A DNA stretch of 64,000 nt from Candidatus Magnetominusculus dajiuhuensis (GTDB taxonomy: Bacteria; Nitrospirota; Thermodesulfovibrionia; Thermodesulfovibrionales; Magnetobacteriaceae): NCBI GenBank assembly GCA_015233465.1, contig JADFXP010000005.1, positions 1-64,000 on the forward strand. Direction: 5' to 3'. Both the position numbers and the translations under genes were made by a program. Of the stretch, positions 1 through 7,695 are shown one piece after another. The notes below the pieces were generated by a model. It did not search any database. It was not told where the DNA came from and saw nothing but the letters and a program-made list of their open reading frames with translations. Positions within the stretch are counted from its first letter, which is position 1, and every line of letters starts with the position of its first letter.

Positions 1-159
1 TTTATATCAATAGATCAAAGAAAGACTGAGGTAATCGTGTTTTTGAGGTAAAATAATGCGAGGTTTTTTATGCGGAAAAAGAGATCGGCTGAATATTTCG
101 ATTAATAATTTAAAATGATAAATTATATTCGCATAAATCCAGCCGTATATTAATTTGTT

Positions 160-625
160 ATTGTAATGTCATTACATAATCATATCCTTACTCCCATCCA
201 TTTCCACCCCTCTCTATTTCCATTAGATATTAATACTGCCATTGGCTTGCTATTGAAATTGAGGTATCCCGTAAAAAACCATGGAGGTGATCTAAGTTAC
301 TGTCAAAATACTCCCAACTGCAAATACCTCTCTATTTCTTTTTTATCTATTCTCACGACCTGTCCAATAAACTGTTCAAAGAAAAATGGCCTTATATGTC
401 CTGCAGCATCAAATCTAAATCCACTCCAAGGTCATAGAGGTCATATGTACCATACCCTACATCATCTGTAGACCCTCCGCATTTTTGAGGAGGCAGCACC
501 AATATTGCAGTAATTCCTGATTTTGGAAGTTCGCCAGATATGCTTGCTAAATAATTGTAGTGATTTCCATCATTGCTTGTAAACCAATGAAACCCCTATA
601 ATATTACTCCATTAAGTTTGTTCAT
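160..625 (-). pseudogene. Decayed alpha-amylase (GH13) remnant
   Basis: No open frame survives, but reading the minus strand from the ATG at 625 gives a recognisable GH13 N-terminus: MNKLNGVIL, a TAG stop, GFHWFTSNDG, then LASISGELPKSGITAI, LPP and DDVGYGTYDLYDLG. These match the first beta-strands of cytoplasmic alpha-amylases. The first stop sits where Gln is usual (CAG to TAG). Farther down (about 170-215) the frame reads GWE, a stop, then GYDYVM, reminiscent of the later W-E-x-D...YDYLM segment, so the middle appears deleted or scrambled. A plausible Shine-Dalgarno (GAGGG) lies before the ATG. It lies near glgA, so it was probably a glycogen-degrading enzyme. The N-terminal match is seen directly; the 3' extent is uncertain. 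Confidence 0.6.
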
Positions 626-648
626 AGTTCCAACCCTCTTAATAATTA

Positions 649-673
649 ATCGTATGACTAAAAGTCATACGAT
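649..673. repeat. Perfect inverted repeat (hairpin)
   Basis: An 11-bp perfect stem, ATCGTATGACT / AGTCATACGAT, closes an AAA loop. It lies between the amylase remnant and the envelope gene. It could be a terminator arm, but no clear T-tract follows. Confidence 0.5.
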
Positions 674-686
674 ATGTAGAAAATAC

Positions 687-718
687 AGCCTTCAATCTCT
701 ATAGAAAGATTGAAGGCT
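687..718 (-). terminator. Hairpin terminator after the 728-1051 gene
   Basis: A 12-bp perfect stem (AGCCTTCAATCT / AGATTGAAGGCT) with an 8-nt loop lies 10 bp beyond the stop of the minus-strand gene. It is followed on that strand by a short T-rich stretch. The position fits a rho-independent terminator. Confidence 0.7.
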
Positions 719-727
719 AAATTATAT

Positions 728-1051
728 TTACTTACCTATCTCACGACTATTCTGATTTTCCTGCTGATTTAATACTTTCTGCTCTTCTTTTGTAATATGT
801 CCGCCATGTTGTTTAGCCATACTACGCTCTTCCTGCCTGATATTTTTATCTTCCCGACGAAGTTTTTTTGCTTCTCCTTTATTTATCTCGCCTTCTTTTA
901 CCTCTTGATTGATTCGTTTATTCTGATTATTCAAGCGTTTATTGACCTGAGCGCGCCGCGGATGTTCATTTTGCCACTGCCCAGCAAAACTTATCATGCT
1001 TCCTGACATAAAAAGAGTTATTACTAACATTACGAAAAACTTCTTTGACAT
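728..1051 (-). CDS. Secreted basic hypothetical protein
   Basis: A 107-aa protein with a clear signal peptide (residues 1 to about 23, ending SFAG) and a highly charged helical mature part. That part contains NEHPRRAQVNKRL, NQNKRINQEV, a K/R/E-rich heptad stretch, and HGGHITKEE...LNQQEN near the C-terminus. This arrangement (HPRR, NQ..RI, HGGxIT..E...LNQQEN) belongs to a widespread family of small uncharacterised periplasmic proteins in Gram-negative bacteria. No catalytic motif is visible. A Shine-Dalgarno GGAGGG precedes the ATG. It is followed by a strong hairpin terminator, and the next upstream gene on the same strand also encodes a small membrane-type protein. Function unknown. Confidence 0.8.
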   Translation of the reverse strand: MSKKFFVMLVITLFMSGSMISFAGQWQNEHPRRAQVNKRLNNQNKRINQEVKEGEINKGEAKKLRREDKNIRQEERSMAKQHGGHITKEEQKVLNQQENQNSREIGK

Positions 1052-1066
1052 AATTCAACCCTCCTG

Positions 1067-1411
1067 CTAAAAGTTTGAATTTTTAATAGCCTTATATACG
1101 GCAATACCTAAGATACCGCCTATTATAGGGCCTGCTGCAAGTAATGAAAATGATGTTAGTGCAGATACTGACCCGCATCCAACCTTTGTAAGTATTGAAG
1201 CAAGTCCAGCGGAATACGCAGCCAATCCGCTTCCTTCTGCGGCTGTTAGAGCTATTCCTGAAGTAGCAAAACCTCCAGCCACTCCACCTGCGGCTGCCAA
1301 AATTGTTGCTGCTCCTGGATTTCCATCTACATTAGGATTCTTAGAATTATCTACGACTGGAGAATAATTTAATCTCTTTTGAACATCATAATCAAGTCTT
1401 TCGTTTTCCAT
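1067..1411 (-). CDS. Small Gly/Ala-rich membrane protein
   Basis: A 114-aa protein I cannot name. The N-terminal ~30 residues are polar, with an NPNVDGNPGAA segment. The rest is almost entirely Gly/Ala/Ser/Leu with two or three hydrophobic stretches (about residues 35-60, 62-80 and 88-110), resembling glycine-zipper or bacteriocin-like membrane proteins. There is no signal peptide. The start ATG follows a Shine-Dalgarno (GAGAGG) formed by the end of a 7-copy pentanucleotide repeat, so repeat-number change could alter expression. It is co-directional with the secreted protein just downstream (15 bp apart). Confidence 0.65.
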   Translation of the reverse strand: MENERLDYDVQKRLNYSPVVDNSKNPNVDGNPGAATILAAAGGVAGGFATSGIALTAAEGSGLAAYSAGLASILTKVGCGSVSALTSFSLLAAGPIIGGILGIAVYKAIKNSNF

Positions 1412-1420
1412 TTTAATACC

Positions 1421-1455
1421 TCTCTTCTCTTCTCTTCTCTTCTCTTCTCTTCTCT
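1421..1455. repeat. Pentanucleotide microsatellite, 7 x TCTCT
   Basis: Seven perfect copies of TCTCT (AGAGA on the coding strand) lie 9 nt upstream of the ATG at 1411. The last copy plus GG makes the ribosome-binding site GAGAGG. Such tracts change length by polymerase slippage. The unit is not a multiple of 3, but the tract is outside the reading frame, so any effect would be on promoter or RBS spacing. Confidence 0.9.
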
Positions 1456-1514
1456 AATAAAATATAAATATTATTGAAGAAAACAAGGAAAAAAATTAAA
1501 TTAGAGAGAAAAAT

Positions 1515-2987
1515 TTATTTTTCTCTGATATATTCATAGATATTAAGATAGTTTTGTCCCGGATTATTCCAAGAGTAATCGTATCTCATGCCATTAATCA
1601 TTACCTGTCTGAAGGTCTCAGGAAACGAATACCATAAACCTACAGCATGATGCAGCGCTGCCTCAATTCCATGATGATTGTAATCATAAAACACATAACC
1701 ATTTCTCTGCTCAAAGGGAAGATCTGAAGTATTTACGTCAAATACAGTATTAGTTAGTCCTCCTGTCCCTCTTACAATTGGAACCGTGCCGTATTTCATT
1801 GCTATCATCTGCGTAAGCCCGCATGGTTCAAACAAACTTGGAATGATAATCATATCAGCGCCTGCATAGATAAGATGCGCTAATTCTTCATCATAACCTA
1901 TCTCAAGATGACAGTCAGGATGATCATTATACTGCGCCTTTATTGCAAGAAACTCGTCATTTAAACTCTTCTCATTACTATTTCCAAGCAATACAAACTG
2001 CCAGCCATTGTTTATCGCATAATGCAGGGCATGTTTAATCAATGGAACGCCTTTTTGATGATCAAGCCTTCCAACTGCAGCAATTATCGGCTTATATTCC
2101 TGTCTAAGCAGCAAACGGTGTCTTAAAGCCTCTTTATTTTTATATTTATCATTAATTGTTTCTATTGAATAATTATAAGGAATATGCCTGTCAATCACAG
2201 GATTCCATACATCATAATCAATACCGTTTAATATCCCGCCAAATTTATCTGAATGAGTATATAATGTATGTCCAAGCCCGCATCCTTGATCAGAGGTCTT
2301 TATGTCCCAAGCATACTGCTGTGAAACTGTGGTTACAAAATTAGAATATACAATACCTGATTTCATAAGATTTATAGCAAAAGGATTTCCATCATCCTGC
2401 ATACGATCAAGTCGAAAATATTCTGAAGCTGGTTTAAGTCCTGATTCTCTAAGGATAAATTCACCTGTAACACCTTGATGTTTTACATTATGAAGGGTAT
2501 AACACACGCGTGGATGAGTCATGCCGACATTTTTATAAATATCATACAATAAAACTGGCACAAGTCCAGTCTGCCAGTCATGACAATGAATAATATCAGG
2601 ATGTTTATTTGCCTTATACATAAATTCAAGTGCAGCGCGTGAAAAAAATGCAAAACGTTCATCATCGTCATTATGACCATAAAATACACCGCGCGAAAAA
2701 AAACCTCTATCAGAATGAGGTTCAATGAAAAAGCAGCTTCTGCCATGAACCATGCCTGCAAATACCGTGCAATGCACCCAATGATCATAATGAGGCACCC
2801 ATAGATCATGATAATCAACATGCAGGTCGTAAATCTGGTCATAACGCATGCAGTCATATTTAGGAAGGATTATCTCAACAGGATTTCCGCGTATCTCAAG
2901 CTCTCGGCTTAAACCAAATACAACGTCGGCAAGCCCGCCAACTTTTGCAACAGGAGCACATTCTGGAGAGATCATTATAATAAACAT
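1515..2987 (-). CDS. glgA: Glycogen (starch) synthase, GT5
   Basis: A 490-aa glycosyltransferase that extends alpha-1,4-glucan chains from ADP-glucose (or UDP-glucose) in the cytoplasm. The N-terminal domain starts MISPECAPVAKVGGLADVV, with the KxGGL sugar-nucleotide loop at residues 15-19 and the typical HCHDWQTGL segment. The C-terminal Rossmann domain carries AAVGRLDHQKG and the acceptor/donor loop PSLFEPCGLTQMIAMKYG followed by VRGTGGL. Length is normal. The start was chosen because the conserved N-terminus begins within a few residues. It lies beside an amylase remnant, and the GlgM/GlgE genes are 50 kb away, so this organism appears to have two routes to alpha-glucan. Confidence 0.93.
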   Translation of the reverse strand: MFIIMISPECAPVAKVGGLADVVFGLSRELEIRGNPVEIILPKYDCMRYDQIYDLHVDYHDLWVPHYDHWVHCTVFAGMVHGRSCFFIEPHSDRGFFSRGVFYGHNDDDERFAFFSRAALEFMYKANKHPDIIHCHDWQTGLVPVLLYDIYKNVGMTHPRVCYTLHNVKHQGVTGEFILRESGLKPASEYFRLDRMQDDGNPFAINLMKSGIVYSNFVTTVSQQYAWDIKTSDQGCGLGHTLYTHSDKFGGILNGIDYDVWNPVIDRHIPYNYSIETINDKYKNKEALRHRLLLRQEYKPIIAAVGRLDHQKGVPLIKHALHYAINNGWQFVLLGNSNEKSLNDEFLAIKAQYNDHPDCHLEIGYDEELAHLIYAGADMIIIPSLFEPCGLTQMIAMKYGTVPIVRGTGGLTNTVFDVNTSDLPFEQRNGYVFYDYNHHGIEAALHHAVGLWYSFPETFRQVMINGMRYDYSWNNPGQNYLNIYEYIREK

Positions 2988-3133
2988 AATTCGTTAAAAT
3001 ATCCTCTTAAAATAATAAATCTTACAAAATTATTCAATATCTATTCTATAAAGTATTGGCTTTAAAGTCAAACGATTAATTTCAGAAGCGAAAATAATTT
3101 AATAAAATTATCATAAAAAATTTTACAATGACC

Positions 3134-3163
3134 TTGACAATTAAATAAATCTAAAGGTAATAT
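3134..3163 (+). promoter_or_regulatory. Sigma-70-type promoter of atpB
   Basis: A perfect -35 TTGACA (3134-3139) and -10 TAATAT (3158-3163) are separated by 18 bp. A strong AAGGAGG ribosome site lies at 3177-3183, just before the atpB ATG. Confidence 0.65.
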
Positions 3164-3188
3164 AGTCATGTTAATAAGGAGGTAATAT

Positions 3189-3863
3189 ATGGAGCAATCA
3201 CATGCCTTGATTCAACTTCCGGGCATTCCGGCATATGTAACATATTCATGGTTAGCCATGATTATACTTGTTACAGCAGCAGTTATTGTTAGAACGACAA
3301 TGGAATTAATCCCGCGCGGGTTTCAGAATTTCATCGAAACCTTAGTAGAAGCGCTTTATGATCTCTGTGAAGATAATCTTGGAAAGCATTGGGCAGAAAC
3401 GTTATTTCCATTAATTGGAACCCTGGGACTTTATATTTTATTGTGTAATTTAATGGGATTACTCCCAGGCTTTGAGTGTCCTACTGCTAATATTAATACA
3501 ACTGCATCGTGTGCTGTACCAGTATTTTTATTGACTCATTATTATGGTTTAAAGGTTCACAAACTCAGTTATTTTAAACATTTTGTTGGACCAATTAGGT
3601 CAGTGCCTGCGATACCTCTTATGATATTGATGTTTATTGTTGAGGTTATCGGTCATATTGCAAGACCATTAACATTATCTGTCAGGCTTTTTGGCAATAT
3701 GATTTCTAAACATCTAATACTGGGAGTGCTTGCGCTGCTAGCGCCAGCGATTATTCCAACGGCGATATTAGGATTAGGGGTACTTGTAAGCGTTGTACAG
3801 GCATTTGTATTTGTATTATTAACCATTTTGTATCTATCAGGGTCTGTAGCAGAATCTCATTAA
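3189..3863 (+). CDS. atpB: F0F1 ATP synthase subunit a
   Basis: A 224-aa integral membrane protein forming the ion half-channels next to the c-ring. The hallmark helix reads [11 protein letters not shown] with the essential arginine at residue 166; it is preceded by EVIGHIARP and followed by a final helix [23 protein letters not shown]. Five to six hydrophobic segments are visible. It is preceded by a good promoter and AAGGAGG, and 47 bp separates it from atpE. The F1 genes and the b subunits are not in this window, so the F0 a/c pair is a stand-alone operon, as in several delta-proteobacterial and Nitrospirota-type genomes. Confidence 0.95.
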   Translation: MEQSHALIQLPGIPAYVTYSWLAMIILVTAAVIVRTTMELIPRGFQNFIETLVEALYDLCEDNLGKHWAETLFPLIGTLGLYILLCNLMGLLPGFECPTANINTTASCAVPVFLLTHYYGLKVHKLSYFKHFVGPIRSVPAIPLMILMFIVEVIGHIARPLTLSVRLFGNMISKHLILGVLALLAPAIIPTAILGLGVLVSVVQAFVFVLLTILYLSGSVAESH

Positions 3864-3910
3864 CAATTTTTGAGCCAATAAATAAATATTTCACATCAAA
3901 GGAGAACATT

Positions 3911-4300
3911 ATGAGAAAGGTAAACAAAACAGGTTTAATAGTGGTATTATTTTTACTACTTTTGACAGTAATTGCTCCTGCAGTATTTGCAGCAGAAGCA
4001 GGGACTGAAACCCCTGCAACTACTCCTGCAGTCACAGCTGCTGCTCCATCTAATAATATAGGTTATTATTCAATGGCTGCATTAGCTTGCGGACTTGCAA
4101 TCGGTATAGCTGCAATGGGAGCTGGTATTGGACAAGGTCTTGGACTTGGCAAGGCTTGTGAGGGCGTTTCAAGAAACCCGGGGGCATCAGGTAAGATTAC
4201 AACAACACTTATCATAGGGTTAGCGATGATTGAGTCTCTTGCAATCTATGCATTAGTAGTTGTACTTATCATATTATTTATGAATCCATTTCATCTATAA
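3911..4300 (+). CDS. atpE: F0F1 ATP synthase subunit c with N-terminal signal-like extension
   Basis: A 129-aa c-ring subunit, longer than the usual 75-90 aa because residues 1-28 form a cleavable-looking hydrophobic leader ending VFA-AEA. A Thr/Pro/Ala linker follows. The hairpin helices are residues 52-80 and 96-125, with ion-binding glutamate E108 (AMIESLAIY). Gln75, Glu108, Ser109 and Tyr113 align with Q32, E65, S66 and Y70 of the Na+-binding Ilyobacter c-ring at identical spacing, but its T67 is Leu here. Ion specificity is therefore open. SD GGAG precedes the ATG, and a terminator follows directly. Confidence 0.93.
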   Translation: MRKVNKTGLIVVLFLLLLTVIAPAVFAAEAGTETPATTPAVTAAAPSNNIGYYSMAALACGLAIGIAAMGAGIGQGLGLGKACEGVSRNPGASGKITTTLIIGLAMIESLAIYALVVVLIILFMNPFHL

Positions 4301-4310
4301 TCGTAAAATA

Positions 4311-4340
4311 GGGAGGTCATTCTATGATCTCCCTTTTCTT
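4311..4340 (+). terminator. Terminator of atpB-atpE
   Basis: A stem GGGAGGTCA / TGATCTCCC (one G-U pair) with a 5-nt loop is followed by TTTTCTTCT, 11 bp after the atpE stop. Confidence 0.75.
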
Positions 4341-4393
4341 CTAACCTTCCTATTTATTCAAATATAAAATCCATCATTGTATAAATCAAAATA

Positions 4394-4449
4394 ATGGGTT
4401 CAAAGGGACGAGTCCCTTTGCAGGAGTTTAAGGGCAGCGCCCTCAAAAC
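4394..4449 (+). repeat. Palindromic repeat family 1, forward half
   Basis: A forward copy of the dispersed double-hairpin repeat. Hairpin A is AAAGGGACGAGTCCCTTT; hairpin B is GGGCAGCGCCC. It lies 18 bp upstream of the metallo-hydrolase start. Confidence 0.9.
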
Positions 4450-4467
4450 AAATATTCGGAGAATTAA

Positions 4468-5088
4468 ATGTTCATAAAAGGATTACCAGTAGGCCAACTT
4501 GGAACAAATTGTTTTATAGCTGCTGCTGATGACTCATTAGATTGCATAATAATAGACCCAGGCGATGAGCCAGAGATGATTTTAGATATAGTAAGGTCTA
4601 ATAATTTTAAAATAATCAAGATAATCTGCACACATACACATTTTGATCACATCGGCGCACTTTCAGAAATAAAAGAATTCTCAAATGCCAAAATTGCCTT
4701 TCATAAAGATGAATTACCTATTTTTGAGGCAGCAAAGGATATGGCTGCATTTTGGGGCTTTGAGGTAGGCGATATTCCACAGCCCGATGAATTTATCACT
4801 GAAGGAAATATTATAAAAGTAGGGAATTTATCCTTCACCGTTATGCACACCCCAGGACACAGTCCAGGCGGAATTTGTCTCTATGGACATGATGTCCTCT
4901 TTTCAGGCGATACACTATTTGCCGATTCAGTTGGCAGAACAGATCTGCCCGGCGGAGATCATTATAAATTAAAAAATTCCTTCAACAGACTAATGAAACT
5001 CCCAGATAATACACAAGTATTACCCGGCCACGGCAGCGAAACCACTATCATCAGAGAAAGACAATATAATTTTTTTGGGAAGATGTGA
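4468..5088 (+). CDS. Metallo-beta-lactamase-fold hydrolase (glyoxalase II-like)
   Basis: A 206-aa cytoplasmic di-metal hydrolase. It shows the family motifs in order: THTHFDHIG (about residues 52-60), HTPGHSPGG, FSGDTLF with the bridging Asp, and the terminal LPGHGSETT. The length matches the short YcbL/glyoxalase-II-like branch that lacks the C-terminal substrate domain of true glyoxalase II, so the substrate (S-lactoylglutathione or another thioester) cannot be assigned. SD GGAG is present. A copy of the palindromic repeat sits just upstream, and the neighbouring phage island is unrelated. Confidence 0.85.
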   Translation: MFIKGLPVGQLGTNCFIAAADDSLDCIIIDPGDEPEMILDIVRSNNFKIIKIICTHTHFDHIGALSEIKEFSNAKIAFHKDELPIFEAAKDMAAFWGFEVGDIPQPDEFITEGNIIKVGNLSFTVMHTPGHSPGGICLYGHDVLFSGDTLFADSVGRTDLPGGDHYKLKNSFNRLMKLPDNTQVLPGHGSETTIIRERQYNFFGKM

Positions 5089-5102
5089 AAAAAAGCATTG
5101 TC

Positions 5103-5130
5103 TTGAAGGCTCTGCCCTTAAAAGGGAACT
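5103..5130 (-). repeat. Palindromic repeat family 1, partial reverse copy
   Basis: Only the hairpin-B portion (AAGGCTCTGCCCTTAAAAGGG) remains. It lies between two convergent genes and abuts the stop codon of the repressor gene at 5132. Confidence 0.6.
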
Positions 5131-5131
5131 T

Positions 5132-5794
5132 TCACAACAAGCTAGTAAACACGCCAAGTACTTTATAAAATGAAACGTGTTCGGCTCTTAGTTCTTTTTT
5201 TGTTTTGATCATAGGTGGAAATAATGGGTTTTCTGGAATGAGATTAAAAGAATCGTTCATTTCATAGATACGCTTTAAGGTTGTTTGGTCACCGACAACC
5301 ATAACTGCAAGATCGCCGTTAATTATTGGAGCGCCGAATTCATTAGCAACTAAAACCCTATCCCCATTTTTAATCTTAGGCATCATACTTTCGCCCTTAG
5401 CAACAATCCAAAAGACATTCAACTGCGGATTCTTTACCCCTTCCACCATCTCCATAGGCACAGACATATACTCTATAACCGTATCATCAATCGTGCTAAA
5501 CCCCCCGCAAGGGACACCTGCAAATACAGGAATTTTTAGTAAACTTTGACCAGCACCTTTCATAATATTCTCATGCACTGAGTCAGGCTGTATCCCAAGG
5601 AAATCAGTAATATTTAACCCAAGCGTCTTAGCAATCCTCTCAAGTATCTCTATCCTTATCCCCCGCCTCCCTGTCTCATAATGAAGTATCGCAGCACCAT
5701 CCAAACCAACCATATCCCCAAGCTGCTCAGCCGTCCACCCATGCCTGTTTCGCTCTGAGCGAATCTTCTTACGTATATCATCTATTAATGACAT
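5132..5794 (-). CDS. CI/LexA-like phage repressor (HTH-XRE + peptidase S24)
   Basis: A 220-aa repressor. The N-terminal XRE helix-turn-helix (about residues 5-65; RHGWTAEQLGDMVGLDGAAI) joins a C-terminal S24 autoprotease. The catalytic pair is visible as the Ser in KGESMMPKIKNGDRVLV and the Lys in TTLKRIY, and an Ala-Gly cleavage candidate lies in FAGVPCGG. By family knowledge, such proteins self-cleave on RecA activation. It is divergent from the phage-type genes at 6108 onward, the classic repressor/early-operon layout, but a composite repeat has inserted between the two. It probably represses the 6097-6102 promoter. All catalytic motifs look intact. Confidence 0.9.
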   Translation of the reverse strand: MSLIDDIRKKIRSERNRHGWTAEQLGDMVGLDGAAILHYETGRRGIRIEILERIAKTLGLNITDFLGIQPDSVHENIMKGAGQSLLKIPVFAGVPCGGFSTIDDTVIEYMSVPMEMVEGVKNPQLNVFWIVAKGESMMPKIKNGDRVLVANEFGAPIINGDLAVMVVGDQTTLKRIYEMNDSFNLIPENPLFPPMIKTKKELRAEHVSFYKVLGVFTSLL

Positions 5795-5810
5795 TATTTA
5801 AACCTCCTTT

Positions 5811-5863
5811 ATGAGGGCGCTGCCCTCAAACTCCCGCAAAGGGACTCGTCCCTTTGAACCCAT
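5811..5863 (-). repeat. Palindromic repeat family 1, reverse half of composite 1
   Basis: A reverse copy with both hairpins (GGGCGCTGCCC; AAAGGGACTCGTCCCTTT). Together with the forward copy at 5957-6013 it forms a ~200-bp inverted pair inserted between repressor and early promoter. Confidence 0.9.
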
Positions 5864-5956
5864 TAACTTTTGGTTATACTAAATATAAGTTTTACAACAG
5901 GTTCAAGGTTATTTAAAATAACAAATTTTTTCAATAAACATATTAAAAAGAGCTCA

Positions 5957-6013
5957 CGGGTTCAAAGGGACGAGTCCCTTTGCGAGATTTTTAAGGGCAG
6001 AGCCCTTAAAGGG
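5957..6013 (+). repeat. Palindromic repeat family 1, forward half of composite 1
   Basis: A forward copy (AAAGGGACGAGTCCCTTT, then AAGGGCAGAGCCCTT) facing the reverse copy at 5811-5863 across a 93-bp AT-rich centre. Between 6014 and the promoter at 6063 nothing else is recognisable. Confidence 0.9.
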
Positions 6014-6062
6014 TACCTTAATAATAATACAATTTGTACCACATAAATGTCTATATTTATTC

Positions 6063-6106
6063 TGTACGATACTTGACATTAACTTAGTACATATTGTATG
6101 ATACTT
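6063..6106 (+). promoter_or_regulatory. Early phage promoter with duplicated operator-like 12-mers
   Basis: -35 TTGACA (6073-6078) and -10 TATGAT (6097-6102) have an 18-bp spacer. A 12-mer, TGTAYGATACTT, occurs twice (6063-6074 and 6095-6106), 32 bp apart on the same helix face. One copy overlaps the -35 and the other the -10; the second contains the perfect 9-bp palindrome GTATGATAC. These are good candidate sites for the divergent repressor. The ATG at 6108 is only 5 nt past the -10, which predicts a leaderless or near-leaderless mRNA. Confidence 0.55.
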
Positions 6107-6107
6107 T

Positions 6108-6989
6108 ATGAGCAGATACAGAAAGATACAGGTTTCGATATGGAATGATGATAAGTTCCCATTTTTAGATTGTGATACGCAGTTGGTATTTTTCCATTTA
6201 TTAACTACGCCGTTGTCTAATTCTATTGGGATTTTTAAAATATCGGACAAGGCATTATCTGAGGAGTTAAGGATGCCGTTTAAGAGATATAAAAAGGCAT
6301 TCAGGAATTTAGAAAAGATTGGGATGGTTAAATATGATGAGACTGCGCAGCTTATATATTTGCCTAGTTTTCTAAAACACAATCCGCCTGACAATCCTAA
6401 TGTATTATCTGCATGGTCATATTTGTTCCATGAGTTGCCAAAGAGCGTTTTGAAGACGAAATATTTTGAAGAACTATATATGTTTGTAGAAAAATTGGGC
6501 ATTGGATTTAGAGAACGATTTAAGGAACGCTTTGGCATACCATCAAACATAAGTCCAATTGTGGATAACAATTTATTTAACTCTACAATATCTTCAACAG
6601 AATGCCCTTATATACAAGGAGTTAATGTAAATGATGACAAATTAAATACGGAGCAAACGTCTAAAAAGCAATTGCATCTTGAATATGTATGGCTGACAAG
6701 TTTAGAATTTCAGAATCTCATTGAAAAAAACGGCTTAGAATTAACTCATTCCATGATTTCAAGATTAAACAGTTACATTGGCTCTAAAGGCGCTAAATAC
6801 AAATCGCATTATTACACGATTTTAAGCTGGATTGATCACGACAAGAAATCAACAAGCACATCTAAATCATTTATAAATAAATCTGAAAACAATGATAGAG
6901 AATTAAAACGATTCCTATCTTATAGCGAGAGCGATAATCCACTAAAGGAGGCGGTGTCTCAAACACCTATTGAAATTACCCATGACTAA
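6108..6989 (+). CDS. Phage replication initiator / helicase-loader-like protein
   Basis: A 293-aa protein. The N-terminus (SRYRKIQVSIWNDDKF, then a winged-helix segment with SIGIFKISDKALSEEL, residues 1-115) matches phage replication proteins of the O/DnaT/replisome-organiser type. The C-terminal part contains KYKSHYYTILSWIDHDKK, the short motif seen at the end of many phage DnaT-like loaders. A polar, low-complexity linker joins them. No nuclease or helicase motif is present. The ATG lies at the expected transcription start of the upstream promoter, and no ribosome site is visible. First gene of a tightly overlapping five-gene run. Confidence 0.7.
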   Translation: MSRYRKIQVSIWNDDKFPFLDCDTQLVFFHLLTTPLSNSIGIFKISDKALSEELRMPFKRYKKAFRNLEKIGMVKYDETAQLIYLPSFLKHNPPDNPNVLSAWSYLFHELPKSVLKTKYFEELYMFVEKLGIGFRERFKERFGIPSNISPIVDNNLFNSTISSTECPYIQGVNVNDDKLNTEQTSKKQLHLEYVWLTSLEFQNLIEKNGLELTHSMISRLNSYIGSKGAKYKSHYYTILSWIDHDKKSTSTSKSFINKSENNDRELKRFLSYSESDNPLKEAVSQTPIEITHD

Positions 6990-7695
6990 GGCTGATGAAA
7001 GAGAATTTGCTATTACTTTGTATAAGTTTGCAAAAGGAATAGGATTTACAATTGTAGCAGAGCAAATATCACTATATTTCAATTTATTGCAAGACATGTC
7101 TTTAGAGCAGGTAAAATCCGCTTGTATTACTTTGGCTCGTACAATGCGGTATAAAACTCTGCCTTTACCTGTTGAGTTTAGAGAGACAATTGGAGATAAC
7201 GAGCGAAGCAATGATTTAGACGGCAGGGCGTTAAGGGCTTTAGATTTAGCGATAAGGATGGTCACACATCACTATTGGGACAGCGTAATATTTGAAGATA
7301 AGATAATTCATTTAGTTATCAGGGCGCTGGGAGGATGGGTTCCGGGCGGATTTTTTGGTCATGACGCGCAAGTATGGACTTGGGTCAAGAAGGATTTCAT
7401 AGCTTATTATAAGGCATTTGCATCTGCCCCGATTCCTCCAGACTGTCCGCAAAGATTAATTGGATTAAATGAAAGCGAGTTAATTAATTGGCGTAGGTTT
7501 GATAAGATTGCGCCCACCATACTTATTAAAAATAATGGCATCAGGTATATATCTAAATCAACCTATGCCTTAGAGTATGATTTAGAGCTTCAACAATTGT
7601 CTTTAGCCGAAGGTGACTGGCTTTTGACACAGGAAGAAATAAAAAATCTAATAAACAATGAAGGAGGACTTTTAAAATGTCTGATACGTGGTTAA
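6982..7695 (+). CDS. Phage protein, DUF6475-like
   Basis: About 237 aa from the ATG at 6982; an in-frame TTG at 6970 is the alternative. Conserved features are an N-terminal helical segment (EREFAITLYKFAKGIGF), DMSLEQVKSACITLART, then LPLPVEFRETIG and HYWDSVIFEDKIIHLVIRALGGW. This resembles phage/prophage proteins encoded between replication and packaging genes and annotated as DUF6475. The biochemical role is not known. It overlaps the 3' end of the previous gene by 8 nt and the next start by 19 nt, indicating translational coupling. Confidence 0.65.
   Translation: MTKADEREFAITLYKFAKGIGFTIVAEQISLYFNLLQDMSLEQVKSACITLARTMRYKTLPLPVEFRETIGDNERSNDLDGRALRALDLAIRMVTHHYWDSVIFEDKIIHLVIRALGGWVPGGFFGHDAQVWTWVKKDFIAYYKAFASAPIPPDCPQRLIGLNESELINWRRFDKIAPTILIKNNGIRYISKSTYALEYDLELQQLSLAEGDWLLTQEEIKNLINNEGGLLKCLIRG

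Noticed and set aside
166-471. 101-aa plus-strand ORF
   Set aside because: It is the antisense of the amylase remnant; composition is Pro/His/Ile-rich, with no ribosome site and no family.
4394-4449. Family 1 repeats as simple rho-independent terminators
   Set aside because: They lack consistent T-tracts, sit upstream as often as downstream of genes, and occur inside a coding region, so termination is not their general role.
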